A DNA stretch of 64,000 bases from Protea cynaroides. Its lineage: Eukaryota; Streptophyta; Magnoliopsida; Proteales; Proteaceae. Positions 1 through 12,745 of this stretch are shown here, one piece after another. Position numbers and translations under genes: made by a program. The stretch's first letter is position 1; each line of letters begins with the position of its first letter. Under the pieces are notes generated by a model. That model saw only the letters and a list, made by a program, of their open reading frames with translations, was not told the DNA's origin and did not search any database. The DNA is taken from the NCBI GenBank assembly GCA_028583415.1, contig CM053266.1, positions 84,512,149 through 84,576,148 of the forward strand, given 5' to 3'.

Positions 1-522
1 TTTCTCCCAAATAGCCTACTTATCCTAGGGTTTGCCCTAGGAATCAGAATCCGCGTAGTTCGGAACTCTGATAACCCATTATAGGTTAGAATGTGAGAAC
101 CTGTTCTAGGATTAGGGTTAAGAACCTATTCTAGGTTTAGGGTTTAGGACCTATTCTAGGTTTAGGGTTTACCGAGGGACAAAATCATCCTAAATTACCC
201 TTTTCATCCTGAATTCTAATTTTGTAAGGTTTGGCAAAGTATTTTTCTTTCTTTATTAAGGTTTTTATTATTTCCATTATGCTCTTCCCAAGAATGTGGG
301 GGCTTAAATGCACGTCCCCACACCTAATATGTTTGCTAGGTGTACAGATATGACAGTTCGACTAAGGTGTTGCATAAATTAAATTATTGCCAAAATGAAT
401 TATTCATCTAAATATGACATATAACACATTTATGGCAAGAAATACACATATATCAAGATTGTGAAAATCTCCCTAATATGGCATGCACTGCAAATAAGGC
501 AAGAGCCTATATAGCATGATCT
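1..522 (-). repeat. Distal part of the 3' LTR of the giant retrotransposon
   Basis: It matches 16811-17332 nearly base for base with no offset change (constant shift of 16810), ending exactly at the assembly gap. It contains several TTTAGGG-like telomere-style motifs between about 97 and 180. No gene is seen. Confidence 0.85.
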
Positions 523-1022
523 NNNNNNNNNNNNNNNNNNNNNNNNNNNNNNNNNNNNNNNNNNNNNNNNNNNNNNNNNNNNNNNNNNNNNNNNNNNNNN
601 NNNNNNNNNNNNNNNNNNNNNNNNNNNNNNNNNNNNNNNNNNNNNNNNNNNNNNNNNNNNNNNNNNNNNNNNNNNNNNNNNNNNNNNNNNNNNNNNNNNN
701 NNNNNNNNNNNNNNNNNNNNNNNNNNNNNNNNNNNNNNNNNNNNNNNNNNNNNNNNNNNNNNNNNNNNNNNNNNNNNNNNNNNNNNNNNNNNNNNNNNNN
801 NNNNNNNNNNNNNNNNNNNNNNNNNNNNNNNNNNNNNNNNNNNNNNNNNNNNNNNNNNNNNNNNNNNNNNNNNNNNNNNNNNNNNNNNNNNNNNNNNNNN
901 NNNNNNNNNNNNNNNNNNNNNNNNNNNNNNNNNNNNNNNNNNNNNNNNNNNNNNNNNNNNNNNNNNNNNNNNNNNNNNNNNNNNNNNNNNNNNNNNNNNN
1001 NNNNNNNNNNNNNNNNNNNNNN
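523..1022. other. Assembly gap (500 N)
   Basis: Exactly 500 undetermined bases, a round placeholder size, so the true length is unknown. In the intact LTR copy the sequence just past the equivalent point (17333 onward) enters a 39-bp tandem array, which may be why assembly failed here. Confidence 0.98.
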
Positions 1023-1235
1023 GAATTTGAATAATGGGATATTTATTTAAATTATCAATAGATACTCGGTTCATTCTATTTAAAGTCTTCCGCTGTATAT
1101 TTATATTCTGATTGTGGTTATGTGTAATTGGTTTGTATGGGTGAACACGGCCTATTCGAGATCCTGGTGTGAACCGTTGGTTCAATGACGGTTCACTCAC
1201 ACCATTCTGGTTGGATCAGAATTTGGGGTGTGACA
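1023..1235 (+). repeat. Inverted partial LTR of the gypsy family
   Basis: The reverse complement of this stretch resembles 1604-1830, including the GGGGTGTGACA terminus and the block around AGAATGGTGTG. It is therefore the 3' part of a gypsy LTR in plus orientation, facing the minus-oriented LTR at 1604-2680. No primer site follows it, so it reads as a 3' LTR end. Confidence 0.6.
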
Positions 1236-1588
1236 CAGATAGCCTGGTTGACTAGAGTCTACGCTGAGGATTATGACAGAGATCGTAAGGCACCACCCCC
1301 TCCTTCACCTCCAGCTTCATGATTGTACTTATTTCCTTTCATTGTACTACAGAGTAACTGTTCGGGTTGTGGACTGTACTCTGCTTTAGCTATGTATGTA
1401 CGTTTGTTTCCCTCTCGTTGTATGTAAAATTGCTTCTTCCTTTAATAGATGCATTATTGTCTTTTCAAATTTGGTCTCGAACATCACTTGTGCTTATAGT
1501 GTGTTAATATTACAGTTTTTACTTTTATCCTATCTCAGTTCACAATTCGTCATGAGGGTATGCTAGTTTAGCGGACACGGTCTGAGTT
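1236..1588. other. Spacer between two opposed gypsy LTRs
   Basis: No gene is confidently recognised. A short plus-strand frame at about 1240-1320 encodes an acidic/basic then proline-rich tail (YDRDRKAPPPPSPPAS) ending in TGA; it could be the end of a captured or host coding sequence. On the minus strand the same bases would be the leader downstream of the primer site at 1589-1600. Confidence 0.35.
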
Positions 1589-1600
1589 GCTCTAATACCA
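1589..1600 (-). other. Primer-binding site, initiator tRNA-Met type
   Basis: The minus strand reads TGGTATTAGAGC, one base off the common plant tRNA-iMet primer site TGGTATCAGAGC. It lies 3 bases beyond the end of the LTR at 1604-2680. Confidence 0.75.
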
Positions 1601-1603
1601 AGT

Positions 1604-2680
1604 TGTCACACCCCAATTCCACACACTTCAGAATGGTGTGATGAACCGCTAGCAAACCAATGGTTCAACCAGGATCTCGTAAAGATGGTATCCGGCTGAT
1701 CTAAACCTCATACATCCAAATTCATAATCAGAGTAAATACACAATAGCGAAAGTCTTATATTAAATGAACTGAGAATCTACTGTGATATTAATATTTAAA
1801 TAGCAAATTATTCTGTATCAACTGAGACATAAATAAATATCAAATACATGTCCTTAATAAATCCAAATAAAGAAAAACTAAAAATCTAATCGAATACACA
1901 TGAGTTGCACTCGCAAGAGGAATCTATCCACTGCATCTTCAACTTCCATCGCCGCCACGTTTCCGTACACTGGAGCATTTATATAATCTTCGATGATAAT
2001 ACATGCATCATCAACTAAAAATATTCGACGTCGATGGGTGAGCAGACATCATGGCTCAGTGAGCAAACAAAACAATGCAACAATACATATGCATGCAGTC
2101 AAATCATACTCTCTTCATTATCTAACCTAAGGTCTGTAGAAACTCATGGAATTAGTATCCATACCTGAGAAGAATACTCCTTCTCTGCAACTCTTCTCCT
2201 TTTTGTTTTCTTTTTTTCCTTGCTTCTCTTCTTCTTCTCTTCCTTCTCTTCTCTTTCTCTCAATTCAATTAGGGTTGTAAAAGGAGTGAAAGAGGCTTAG
2301 GGACGTCCTATTTATGGAGTAGAAACTCCAAAAATAAGTCCCATTGAGATTTGGAAAGAGTTCAACTGAAATTAGGAAACATTCCTAATTTCTATTTCTG
2401 TCGAAAATTGGGGGTCGATGAGGGGGTCGATGATCCCGTCGACCCCTGGTTCCTATAGTGTCCGACCCCCTCTGTAAAACTAGGGGTCTGACCTTCTGTC
2501 TTGGGGGGTCCGACCCTCCCTTGCTGGGTATGCGACCCTCCCCTTAATTTAAGTGTTTTTGGGTCGATTTAATACCTGGGATCACGATCTCCTTCACGCC
2601 CTTGGTCCATTTTGCTCAACCATGATGGGTAAATCTGGTTCAAGGTGGTAAGACCGGCTTAGTTTGATATGGGTCTTACA
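1604..2680 (-). repeat. Complete gypsy LTR with PPT on one side and PBS on the other
   Basis: On the minus strand it starts TGTAAGACCC just after a polypurine tract (TAGGGGGGAGT at 2681-2691) and ends GGGTGTGACA just before a tRNA-Met primer site. It is about 1.08 kb long. It contains CT-rich and GGGGTCGAC-like low-complexity stretches around 2400-2560. It is the 3' LTR of the pol remnant beside it and at the same time has the downstream context of a 5' LTR. Confidence 0.75.
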
Positions 2681-4878
2681 ACTCCCCCCTACTTATAAAA
2701 GTTTCGTCCTCGAAATTGTACGTACCTTCTGAATCAAATAAGTGAGGGTATTGCTTTCGCATAGCATTCTCTTCTTCCCATGTAATTTCTTCCATGTTTC
2801 TACTTCTCCTAGTGACCTTAACATAATAAATATCTCGGTTGCGTAGTCGTTGAACCTTTCGGCTGGTGATTTCAGTTGGTGTTACTTCAAATGTCAATTC
2901 ATCAGTCAAATCCGGTAGATCTACTGTCAGAACGTGCGTTGGATCCTTGACATACTTCTTCAATAAGGAAATATGAAATACGTCATGCACACTTGACATA
3001 GATGGTGGTAGTGCTAACTGGTAAGCCACTTTTCCACGCTTAGCTAGAATCTCATATGGCCCGACATATCTTGGACTTAGTTTCCCTTTCTATCTGAACC
3101 GTTTCAGACCTCGCATAGGTGATACCTTCAAGAATACTTTTTCACCCACATCGAACTCAAGATCTCTACGTCGAGTATCTACATATTGCTTCTGACGATT
3201 CTGGGCTGTTCTCACTCTTTCCTTGATAATGTCGACCACGCGACAAGTCTCTTCAACAAATTCCAGCCCAACAATACTACGTTCTCCAACTTCGTTCCAA
3301 AATAAAGGAGTTCGACACTTTCTGCCATACAGTACTTCATAGGGTGACATCTGTATAGTAGCCTGATAGCTATTGTTATAAGCGAACTCGATCAGTGGTA
3401 GCTTTTCATCCCATGATCCTTTGAAATCAATTACACATGCTCGTAGCATATCTTCTAGAATCTAGATTGTACGCTCTGACTGTCCATCTGTCTGTAGATG
3501 GAATGCAGTACTAAACTTCAAGGTTTTACCCATAGCTTTTTGCAATCCTTCCCAAAACTTAGAAGTAAATCGTGGATCTCTATCGGACACAATGCTCTCT
3601 GGTACACCGTGCAATCGAACAATATTATCCACATACAGCTTTGCTAACCTTTCCAGTGTATACTGAGGTCGTATCGGTATAAAGCGAGTTGTCTTAGTCA
3701 GACGGTCTACAATCACCCAAACTGCGTCAACCACTCGAGGAGTCAGTGGTAATCCCGTGACGAAGTCCATAGTGATGCAGTCCCATTTCCATGCTGGTTC
3801 CGATAACGGCTGTAACAGTCATGCGGTTCTTTGTCGTTCAGCCTTTACTTTCTGAAAATTTAGGCATTGAGACACGAACTTGGCTACATCTGCTTTCATT
3901 CCTCTCCACCAATATAGTTTCTTTAAGTCGTGATACATTTTTGTACTTCCAAGATGTATCGAATAGATGGTGGTATGGGATTATTTCATCAGTCGGTGTC
4001 TAATGTCCACACTTTCTGTTTCGGGTACACATATCCTTCCTTTGTACTTCAGTACCTTCTCTTCGTCCAAGGTGAACTCAAGGTTAGTCCTACCTTTTTC
4101 GATGTCTTCTTGTACCGTTCTCAGGTAAGGGTTTGCCTTGATAGCTGTCTTCACTTCATCAATTATATCCGGTATAATCTTCAATGTAGCGAACATATTT
4201 AAAAATCGATGAATAAATCCTTGGTTGGCTGATCCATCCGTTGTATCTATCACATACTGCTCATTGCCGTGATTGAATACCATTCTTGTAGTACACATTG
4301 TCGCAGTTGTGCTAACCTCCCCTTGAGATTTTATCATTGCCTTTCTGCTCAACGCATCTGCTACTACATTAGCTTTCCCCGGATGATACTGGATATCACA
4401 GTCATAGTCTTTCAGTAGTTCCAGCCATCTTCTTCGTCTCATATTCAACTCCTTTTGATTAAATAAATAAGTAAGACTCTTATGGTCCGATTTAATCTGG
4501 AACTTCTCTCCGTATAGGTAATGTCTCCATATCTTGACAGCATGTACTACTGCTGCTAACTCCAAATCATGAGTGGGATAATTTTTCTCATGTCTCTTCA
4601 ACTGTCTCGAGGCATAAGCAATTACTTGTTCTCCTTGCATAAGCACATATCCTAATCCCAATCCTGACGCATCCGTGTACAAGGTAAATGGCTGTCCGGG
4701 AACGGGAATAGTCAAAATCAGAGAGGATATCAATCTGGTTTTCAATGTCTAGAAGCTCTTCTCACATTTATCCGTCCACACAAACTTTTCACCATTCTTA
4801 ATCAAACTGGTGAGAGGTACGGCAATCCGAGAATAGTCTTCCATAAATCTCCGATAATAACCAGCGACCCCCATTCTC
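2676..4878 (-). pseudogene. Ty3/gypsy chromovirus pol remnant: RT tail, RNase H, integrase, chromodomain-like end
   Basis: Four minus-strand reading blocks in order carry the end of reverse transcriptase (GVAGYYRRF near 4850), RNase H (YTDAS, DLELAAVVHA, SDHKSLTY; 3981-4745), the integrase core (VDRLTK, SDRD, DGQSERTI; 3462-3770), the integrase C-terminal part (3090-3449), and a chromodomain-like end (RLRNRDIYYVKV then ITWEEE, YPHLF; 2676-3029). This order and the chromodomain-like tail are typical of Tekay/Del-type chromoviruses; the clade name is inference. Gag, protease and most of RT are missing. Stops and frame changes separate the blocks (for example near 3085, 3455 and 3775), and the HHCC region between 3770 and 3981 is broken. 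It cannot encode a working polyprotein. Confidence 0.9.
2681..2691 (-). other. Polypurine tract of the gypsy element
   Basis: The minus strand reads TAGGGGGGAGT directly before the LTR start TGTAAGACCC. This is the expected plus-strand priming site. Confidence 0.7.
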
Positions 4879-4888
4879 AGGAGAAAAT

Positions 4889-5026
4889 ATGTCTGGGCGT
4901 AGAGTAACTTGGCAGAGCCAAAATGCAATTCCACCACCACCACCTGTGGAGGAAACTAGTCAAGAAAATATGTATGCACAGGGAAATTCGCAGGTTGCAC
5001 CACCAGAAAATCCAGGTACGGACTCT
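4889..5026 (+). pseudogene. Inverted gag N-terminal fragment, truncated
   Basis: A plus-strand frame starts at the ATG at 4889 (MSGRRVTWQSQNAI) and continues through a proline run to about codon 46, where it breaks off into LTR sequence of the giant retrotransposon. The basic start followed by a proline run resembles chromovirus gag N-termini. It is opposite in orientation to the adjoining pol remnant, so the junction at about 4878-4889 is a head-to-head rearrangement. Confidence 0.5.
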
Positions 5027-6270
5027 TGACACTTAGTCATACCTTAGTTTCCCTCTTTAGATTTTTCTCAATTCTCTTTCTTTATTTGAAACCATGACAA
5101 TCAACTAAACTTTCCTTTCCTTTTTTTTTCTTTATTCTCCTTTTCTCTCTTTTTTCAACTCCCTTCTTCTTTTTTTATTTTCTTTTTTTTATTTTATTTC
5201 TTTTTCTATCCAAAACCGACATTAGACTAGATGATTTCCTCCCCCTAATTTGATTCTAGGATCTGCATCTCCTAGTTCACAATCCAAATATTTTTCTTAG
5301 AGAAATCGACTCCCTTCCTTGTTGGGCCTCTTGACACTTAGTCATACCTTAGTTTTCCTCTTTAGATTTTTCTCAATTCTCTTTCTTTATTTGAAACCAT
5401 GACAACCAACTAAACTCTCCCTCTTTTTTTTTTTATTAAATCAACGTACCACCTCTTGCTTTTCTATTATCTTTTCTTTACAAAACAACGACACCTAGCT
5501 CATCTCTCCATTTTTTTGCTTTTTTTTTTTTTTTTTTTCCTCTTTTATTCTCTTGGAGACACCTAGTGCCCATGCAGTCTTTCCTTAATTCATTCCCACC
5601 TCATGCTTTCCCTTACTATCTCATTGGTCCATGGTTAGCACTACGATCTTCCAAATCAAACCGTGGCCAGCATGATATGTTATTTGCTTCTTCGTTTAAC
5701 ACCTCCAACCGATCCAACACATTAAGTAAATGTGACACCACCTACTTGCTAAAACAACCACATGTAAATTTCTCTCTTTTCTTAATATCTCATGTTGACA
5801 CCTAGCCTCTCAAAGATCCCCTCTTGCTTAATGCATTCCCATGGTCAACATTAATATGCCTTTTTGTTAAATTCCATCGACCGCAAAATGGGGTTTTATG
5901 CTACCTCACACCACCTTGTATCCCATGGGTAGCATGCATAATATGATAATATATCATGCAATATACAATATAGTATACATTATGTAGTATATGATATAGT
6001 ATATATATGAATATAATACGTTATCATATAATACATATGTAATAACACTTATTGCACACAAATACATGGGTTGACCCAGTTTGCCTCGGCCTGGTCTAGC
6101 TGGATCGGGCTGACATGGGTTGTACAGGTTTGGCCTATTCATCCAAGTAGGTAATAGCCCATGACCCTTCTGTGGGGTTCATTAGAGAATCACAAACCCT
6201 TGGGTTAAAGGCCGAAAACCCACCATATTGGTTCACTTATGCTGAGGGTGGCAAAAATGGAGTGCTTACA
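5027..6270 (-). repeat. Proximal part of the 3' LTR of the giant retrotransposon
   Basis: It matches the outer end of the intact LTR through to 20668 with few differences, including a TA-rich stretch (5940-6040). It starts abruptly inside one unit of the roughly 310-bp repeat also seen at 19028-19830. The 79-codon and 62-codon frames here occur at the same place in both LTR copies and look like chance frames. Confidence 0.85.
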
Positions 6271-6283
6271 GATGCCCCTCTTT
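6271..6283 (-). other. Polypurine tract of the giant retrotransposon
   Basis: The minus strand reads AAAGAGGGGCATC immediately before the 3' LTR start (TGTAAGCACT), as expected for the plus-strand primer. Confidence 0.75.
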
Positions 6284-6486
6284 AGCCAAGATTGTTACCA
6301 ATTGAAGGCTGAAGATAAAAGAAGCATATTTTTGGGATATGAGTGAGATTGCTTATTGGGCTGCACTTAGGGATATTTGTGCTAAACTACCTACGTATTC
6401 TAAGGGTGTCCTAGAAATCAAGCCCAAAACGTAGTTCGACTGGCAAGAAGGTTTGCTCTTCTTGGAAAATTGATGACCGTTCTTCT

Positions 6487-7190
6487 TGTATGAAGCTAGA
6501 CTGTGAATACAAGGCTCATTTATAGGCTGGGAACCTCTTCTTGCTGAGGTGACTCATGATGCAAGATATGTGCGGGCTTGGACCCATCTTGATCCATTTG
6601 TAGGCTGATAAACCTCTTCTTGTACGAAGCTCGGCTGTGAATATAAGGCTCATTTGTAGGCTGGGAACCTCTTCTTGCTGAGGTGACTCATGATGCAAGG
6701 TAAGTACGGGCTTGGACCCAGCTTGATCCATTTGTAGGCTGATGAACCTCTTCTTGTATAGAGCTATGCTGTGAATACAAGGCTCATTTATAGGCTGAAA
6801 ACCTCTTCTTGCTGAGGTGGACTCATGATGCAAGGTACAGGCTTGGACCTGGCTTGATCCATTTGTAGGCTGATGAACCTCTTCTTGTATGGAGCTAGGC
6901 TGTGAATACAAGGCTCATTTGTAGGCTGGGAACCTCTTCTTGCTGAGGTGAACTCATGATGCAAGGTAAGTACGGGCTTGGACCCGGCTTGATCCATTTG
7001 TAGGCTGATGAACCTCTTCTTGTATGGAGCTAGGCTGTGAATACAAGGCTCATTTGTAGGCTGGGAACCTCTTCTTGCTGAGGTGGAACTCATGTGCAAG
7101 GTATGTGCGGGCTTGAACCCAGCTTGATCCATTTGTAGGCTGATAAACGTCTTCTTATATGAAGCTAAGCTGTGAATACAAGGCTGATTG
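6487..7190. repeat. Tandem array, about 134 bp x about 5
   Basis: The phrase GTGAATACAAGGCTC recurs at intervals of 132-136 bp (near 6503, 6635, 6770, 6902, 7036, 7172). Units diverge by a few percent with small indels. Two overlapping minus-strand frames (131 and 178 codons) are open only because the repeats lack stops in those frames; their repeated peptide (SLQMDQAG) looks like no known domain. Confidence 0.85.
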
Positions 7191-7284
7191 CACGAGCTTG
7201 AGCTCGGCTTCGATTTGTTTGGATGGAGGAATTGTTGTCTTTTCTTTGATTGAACTGAGGCTCTTCTGATTGAGATTCTGAGAT

Positions 7285-7660
7285 TGATTTTCTTGAATAA
7301 GCTAGGGCTTTGCATTTTATTCACTTATAAGCTGAAATTGACTTGATCTTTGAATGAGCTAGGGCTCTACATTTGATTCGCTAATAATCTGAAATTGATT
7401 TGATCTTTGGATGAGCTAGGGCTCTGCATTTGATTCACTTGAGATTGACTAGATTTTTGAATGAGATAGGGCTCTACATTTGATTCACTTATAGACTGAG
7501 ATTGATTTGAACTCTGGATGAGCTAGGGCTCTGCATTTGATTCACTTATAGACTGAGATTGATTTGAACTTTGGATGAGCTAGGGCTCTACATTTGATTC
7601 ACTTATAGACTGAGATTGATTTAAACTTTGGATGAGCTAGGGCTCGGCATTTGATTATGA
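7285..7660. repeat. Tandem array, about 57 bp x 7
   Basis: GCTAGGGCT recurs at about 7301, 7358, 7414, 7522, 7579 and 7635, with a mutated copy near 7464. Units share CATTTGATTCACTTATAGAC. Confidence 0.85.
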
Positions 7661-10312
7661 AATGAGCAAGAACTCAGAAGGTTACTTTTGTTATTGATTC
7701 TGAAATGAGCAAGAACTCAGAAGGTTACTTATAGGGTGATACTGAATGACTCATCTTTGAAGTTCATACCAACTTTGGACCTTTGGGACTGAAAATTGGA
7801 ATATCCTTCTTGGAAGCTCTATAGCTATGAACCTTTGGGAATGAAAACTAGAATATCCTCTTAAGTAGCTTTTGTTGTTGTGAACCTTTAGGATGCTCGA
7901 AAGTGACCCACACAGGAAGTCTTTGTTGACTTTAAACCTTTAGGGTTGAAATCTGACCCATCTTGGAAGTCTCTTGACTTTGAACCTATAGAGTACTTGA
8001 CATATTTGAAATGATGGTGAATTCCTTAGCAGTTTTCCAAGGTTTTTTTTTTTTGGCCCCTGCTTTGTTGGTGAAGGCATAAAACATGGCATCAATGGAA
8101 AGGCATAAAACATGGCATCAATGGAAATGGTGTCATGGACTTTGCTGTCATGATACCTAGATTTGAAATTTGTCATTTATGACCTGGTACTGAAAATTTT
8201 GACTCAATTTTAGCACCGTAGTAATGACTTGATTGCTCCCTTGGAAAGGTTCCATGTAATTTGAAGTGATGATTTTCTTTAGCCAACATTGGTGTTGTTG
8301 GATTTTGGATTGAAAGAAACTCTAGCGAGGATTTTGGACAAGAATGAGGGGAGCTTGACAGTCTCTAACCAAAATGATTTTATTGATTGATCACAGTGTT
8401 AAACTGTCGAGGGGCATCTGGTCAACTAAGTTCTTTGACTATGCACTATGGTAGACCAAATTGGTAGAACAGCCAAGCGGCGATGAAATGTGACATGGGT
8501 TTGGCCCTTGGTCTAGGCTCATGAAAAGCTCAAGGCTTTGCAACATTGTTACGCCAATTTTGAAAGATGAATGAACCATGGCCTCAAAGTAGGCACAAGG
8601 AGCAAAGGATTCGAAGTGTTCCTTCAGAGAATTTGGTGACCAACTCCTAACAGGTGAGCGACCACATTGGATTTTCTTCAACAGGATTGGGAGAACTGAG
8701 AAATTGGTAAAAACCAACTTGGACGGACCTACTTCTATTGACTAGGAAAGTCAATGACTTCAAAGTAGACAATGGATCCTAAATGTAATGCTCATGATCA
8801 AGTTCAATTCCTCTACATAGGGTATATCTATGCCCCAATGTCTGCATATTGTGACAGACCGCTACTATAGAAGGAAATGGGCAATCTAACAGAGTTAGAA
8901 CAAGGTTAAATCTGGATTGCATTTAGAATTTGACCATGCTTCCAAGGTCAAGGGTAGATTGACAGATTTGTAGAAAATGATTTCTTAGATAAACCCTTCT
9001 TGAATCTTGGAAAATGAGGGAGCTGATTATTTGATGAATTTGGCTACATCCATAACCAGGCCATGAGAATTTGCTCTCAAAAGGATTTGAAGATAGGATT
9101 CAGTTGAAAGGCAATTCTATGGAGCTCAAAAGGAAAACAGACGATATTTGTTCAACTCCTCTGAGTATGATTCACTGAAGAGCAAGAGGGGTTCCTTTCC
9201 TTATGGAGGGTAGACTAGGTATGACACTTGTCTACATAAATCACTGGATTTTTCTATGAAGGGCCAATGAGGGCAATGCTTTAGGGTTGCATCAGGTCGC
9301 TTATCCCCACTGAGGTATTACGGATTGCCCATTGAGGTTTCTCGGGTTACCTTTCCCTGCTGAGGTTTCTTTTATTCCCTTTTTTTTTTTGCAAACCCCA
9401 TCTTGGGTTGAATAAAGAGTCCTAATATGGTGAGGATATTGCCAAAATTATGGTCCTATCCAATGGTCTAAAACCCTTAGGGGAAGTTTGAACGGCATGA
9501 CTTTCATGATAAATGGGTAACCTTGCCCCACTGTTTAAGTTGACACCTACACGCATTGATAGGTGGACAACTATTTGAATCATCACTAAAAGCGATCTTA
9601 GGGAAATGCAGTCCCACACCAAAATTAAATGGTGTCGAATTATGTTTTCCTTTCTTGGAGATGTTTAGATGGAACACATGTCTCAACAAGCTACATCGAG
9701 ATGCCGAATCAGTCACGATCATTTCTAGGCCTGAAACCTTTAGGTTTGTTGACAAGTATTGATGTTGAAGGTCCAAGAGGACTGATGTGAAACTGTCCAC
9801 ATGGGTCTACCATTGGGAGAGTGTTTGGTTATTTATGTAGAATGGGTTTATCTTACTGAGAAGATCACATTTTATTGGCTTGAGAAATGAAGGGCTTATA
9901 GGAACCTTGGGAAGCCGTCGGATGTAATGAACAACAAATGAGAGTTCCAACCAGATTCATGAATTTGTACATAAGATGATGACATGATCACAAGATACAA
10001 TGTCATAAAAATTGATAATTAAAAGATGGACTTGTGATAGAGACTCCTTGGAAGGCCGTCAGATTGATAGACGGGAGAGAGAGTCTAATGCCGATGAGAA
10101 ATCTTTCTCTGATGATGAAGAAGTGATGAGATCGTCTCTGTAAAGGCGGGATGTAATTGGCCAAAATAAAAAGTTCGGTCCAACATGCTGTGAATCTCGA
10201 AGAATGATCGCACTAGCTATCAGGCTTTGATTGGAACTACCATCCTCTTGAAGTGAGAGGGACAATTGGCTTACTGTCGAGCTCCAATTCCATTCAACGT
10301 CATACTATTTTC

Positions 10313-10345
<33 letters not shown>

Positions 10346-11439
10346 GTTTTTTGGATGTGGAGGCCACATAATGCAGTGCTTCGCTTGATCACAAATTTGA
10401 ATCATGACTTTCAATATTGGATTTGAATCTTCTTCTTCCAAACATTTCCAATCAGATATGACATCTTTGCCCCAGTTAGTACTCTGATCTTCTGTAAACT
10501 TTATGAGCATTTGTGACTGTTTATCTAGATCTGATTTTATTTGAATGATGAATCCGTATGCTATCCTTTGGAAGTTAATCATCTCCTTATATTTGATGCG
10601 ACTACCTCCCATTATTGATGTAGATAAAACATAGGCTTGAATTTTTTTTTTTTTGGGTATTCTTATGACCTCATTCTTTGATTTTGAGATTGGTCATTCG
10701 TCATGTATCTCTTGCTTGTAGATGATGTGCTTTGTAAGGACTTTGAAATTTCTATCCTTTTGGTGGCACATCTATCCTCCACTCATTTGTACTGACTGGT
10801 TGACCTAATGATATGATTTGTTACTATCTGATGCTTTCTTTGGAATCTTTTCATAGGTAGAACAAATGGCAGCTTCTCCAATGCATGTTTCTTGAGAGTA
10901 CACTTATATCTCCCGATTGATCATTTAAAGCTTTCCCAGATGGGTTGGACCTTTCTTTTTCAAGAGGCCGGGTGGCGTAGAAGGTCAAGAGACGACTCAT
11001 AATTTCAATCACCTTCAGAGTCAGAATTGACTACACACGTAGAATAAGAGGATGTATGAAACTGGGAGGAAATGTATGGAAGAGACAAAGCACAGAGTTT
11101 GAAATCCCAAACGGGGTGATTTTCTTTTACTTATAGGGCAGATTGGACTGGACTTTTCAACAAGCATATCAATCTTGGATCCAGAAACATAGATGACCTA
11201 TAGAATACTGATAATAGAAAGTTGAAACAACTAGTTCATCCAAGTGGCTCCAGTTGGGCATAACGCCTTCGACAACCACCTTCAGTCGTTGTGGGAATAA
11301 ATCTTCCTTCAGATCTCTAATAGCAGGAATCATCATGCCCCTCTATCAATAGGAGCAAGATACCTACCTTTTAAGGTTCCATACAATTCTTACCTTGTTT
11401 TTTTTTCTTTTTTTTCAGTTTGGGATCCATTCAAAACCG

Positions 11440-12150
11440 GACTATTGCTTTTTAAGCTCAAGGTTACTCTGGTTCATGCCCTAGTTTGGGGTTCAATGGA
11501 TTCATCAATGGACCACTTCTAGCTGAGTTCAAAATCATTTTGGCTTATGCCCCAGCTTGGGGAGTAAGGGGTATCGTCATTGCACTACACCATTTTAAGT
11601 CCAAGATTAGACTAGTTTATGCCTCAGCTTAGGGGGTTTAATGGATTTCTTCATTAGATCAATCTCAATTTGGGTCCAAAGTCAATTTGGTTCATGATCA
11701 GCTTAGGGTTCAATGGCTTCCATTGGACGCATCAATAGGCAACCGGTCATGCCCCAGTCGAGGGTCATTGGCTTTCCTTATTGGACCGCACTCAATTTGG
11801 GTCCAAGGTCAATTTGGTTCATGACCAGCTTAGGGTTCAATGGCTTTCCTCATTGGACCACATTCAATTTGGATCCAAGGTCAATCCGATTCATGCCCAG
11901 CTTAGGGCTCAATAGCTTTCCTCATTGGACCACTCTCAATTTGGGTCCAAATTGGTCAATCCGTTCATGCCCTAGTTCGGGGACTCAAGGGCTTCATCAT
12001 TGGACCGCACTCAATTTGGGTCCAAGGTCAATCCGGTTCATGCCCCTAGTTCATGGACTCAAGGGCTTCATCATTGGACCACACTCAATTTGGGTCCAGG
12101 TTTCTTACCTGCCGCTTAGGGCTCAAGGGCTTCATTATCGGGTTCTTATC
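11440..12150. repeat. Tandem array, about 75-80 bp x 8-9
   Basis: Units contain CAATTTGGGTCCAAGGTC and a CTTAGGGTTCAATGG-type block, recurring through the region with declining regularity toward 11440. A 195-codon plus-strand frame (11713-12300) runs across it and encodes a repeat peptide (HWTALNLGPRSI). I regard it as repeat-driven rather than a gene. Confidence 0.8.
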
Positions 12151-12454
12151 CTATCCGGGGGGGGGTGGGTCATCTTTGGTCTACCCTACTGCTCGGGAAA
12201 ATTCCATTTCTCCTTTTTGAATAATGAGAAATATGAGGGCAACTCTTTGGATTCTAGCATTTCCTTGACCAATGGGGCAGAAATGCCCGAGATGGGATAA
12301 CACTATCATAGCTGAAGTTTCATGGTCTTCTGATGACTCCAGAATCTGGAATTGATCTTTACTGACAGGCAATGAGGAATGCTTCTCATTTGCCATTCCT
12401 GATGAGCGATCCTAACTTGTAGCACTGGGCTATGATAGACATGGATCGGGCTCT

Positions 12455-12745
12455 AATTAATAGAGCCAGAGATTGATTTTGAATCGGTCTCCGATTGATA
12501 GAGACAAGATTGACTTTGAATGGGTCTCTGATTGATAGAGATCAAGATTGACTTTGAATTGGTCTCTGATTGATAGAGATCAAGATTAACTTTGAATTGG
12601 TCTCTGATTGATAGAGATCAAGATTGATTTTGAATTGGTCTCTGATTGATAGAGATCAAGATTAACTTTGAATTGGTCTCTGATTGATAGAGATCAAGAT
12701 TGACTTTGAATTGGTCTTTGATTGATAGAGATCAAAATTGATAGT
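12455..12745. repeat. Tandem array, 38 bp x about 7
   Basis: GATTGATAGAGATCAAGATT recurs every 37-38 bp (12493, 12530, 12568, 12606, 12644 and onward). It is the most regular array in the internal region. Confidence 0.9.

Noticed and set aside
5566..5805. 79-codon frame present at both 5566-5805 and 19964-20203
   Set aside because: Apparent conservation is simply LTR duplication; substitutions include amino-acid changes and there is no motif.
6516..7324. Minus-strand frames of 131 and 178 codons with a repeating SLQMDQAG peptide
   Set aside because: Periodicity equals the 134-bp tandem repeat and the two overlap in different frames; no sign of selection on protein.
11713..12300. 195-codon plus-strand frame with HWTALNLGPRSI repeats
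   Set aside because: Follows the 75-80 bp tandem array inside the retrotransposon and is antisense to the element; most likely repeat-driven.
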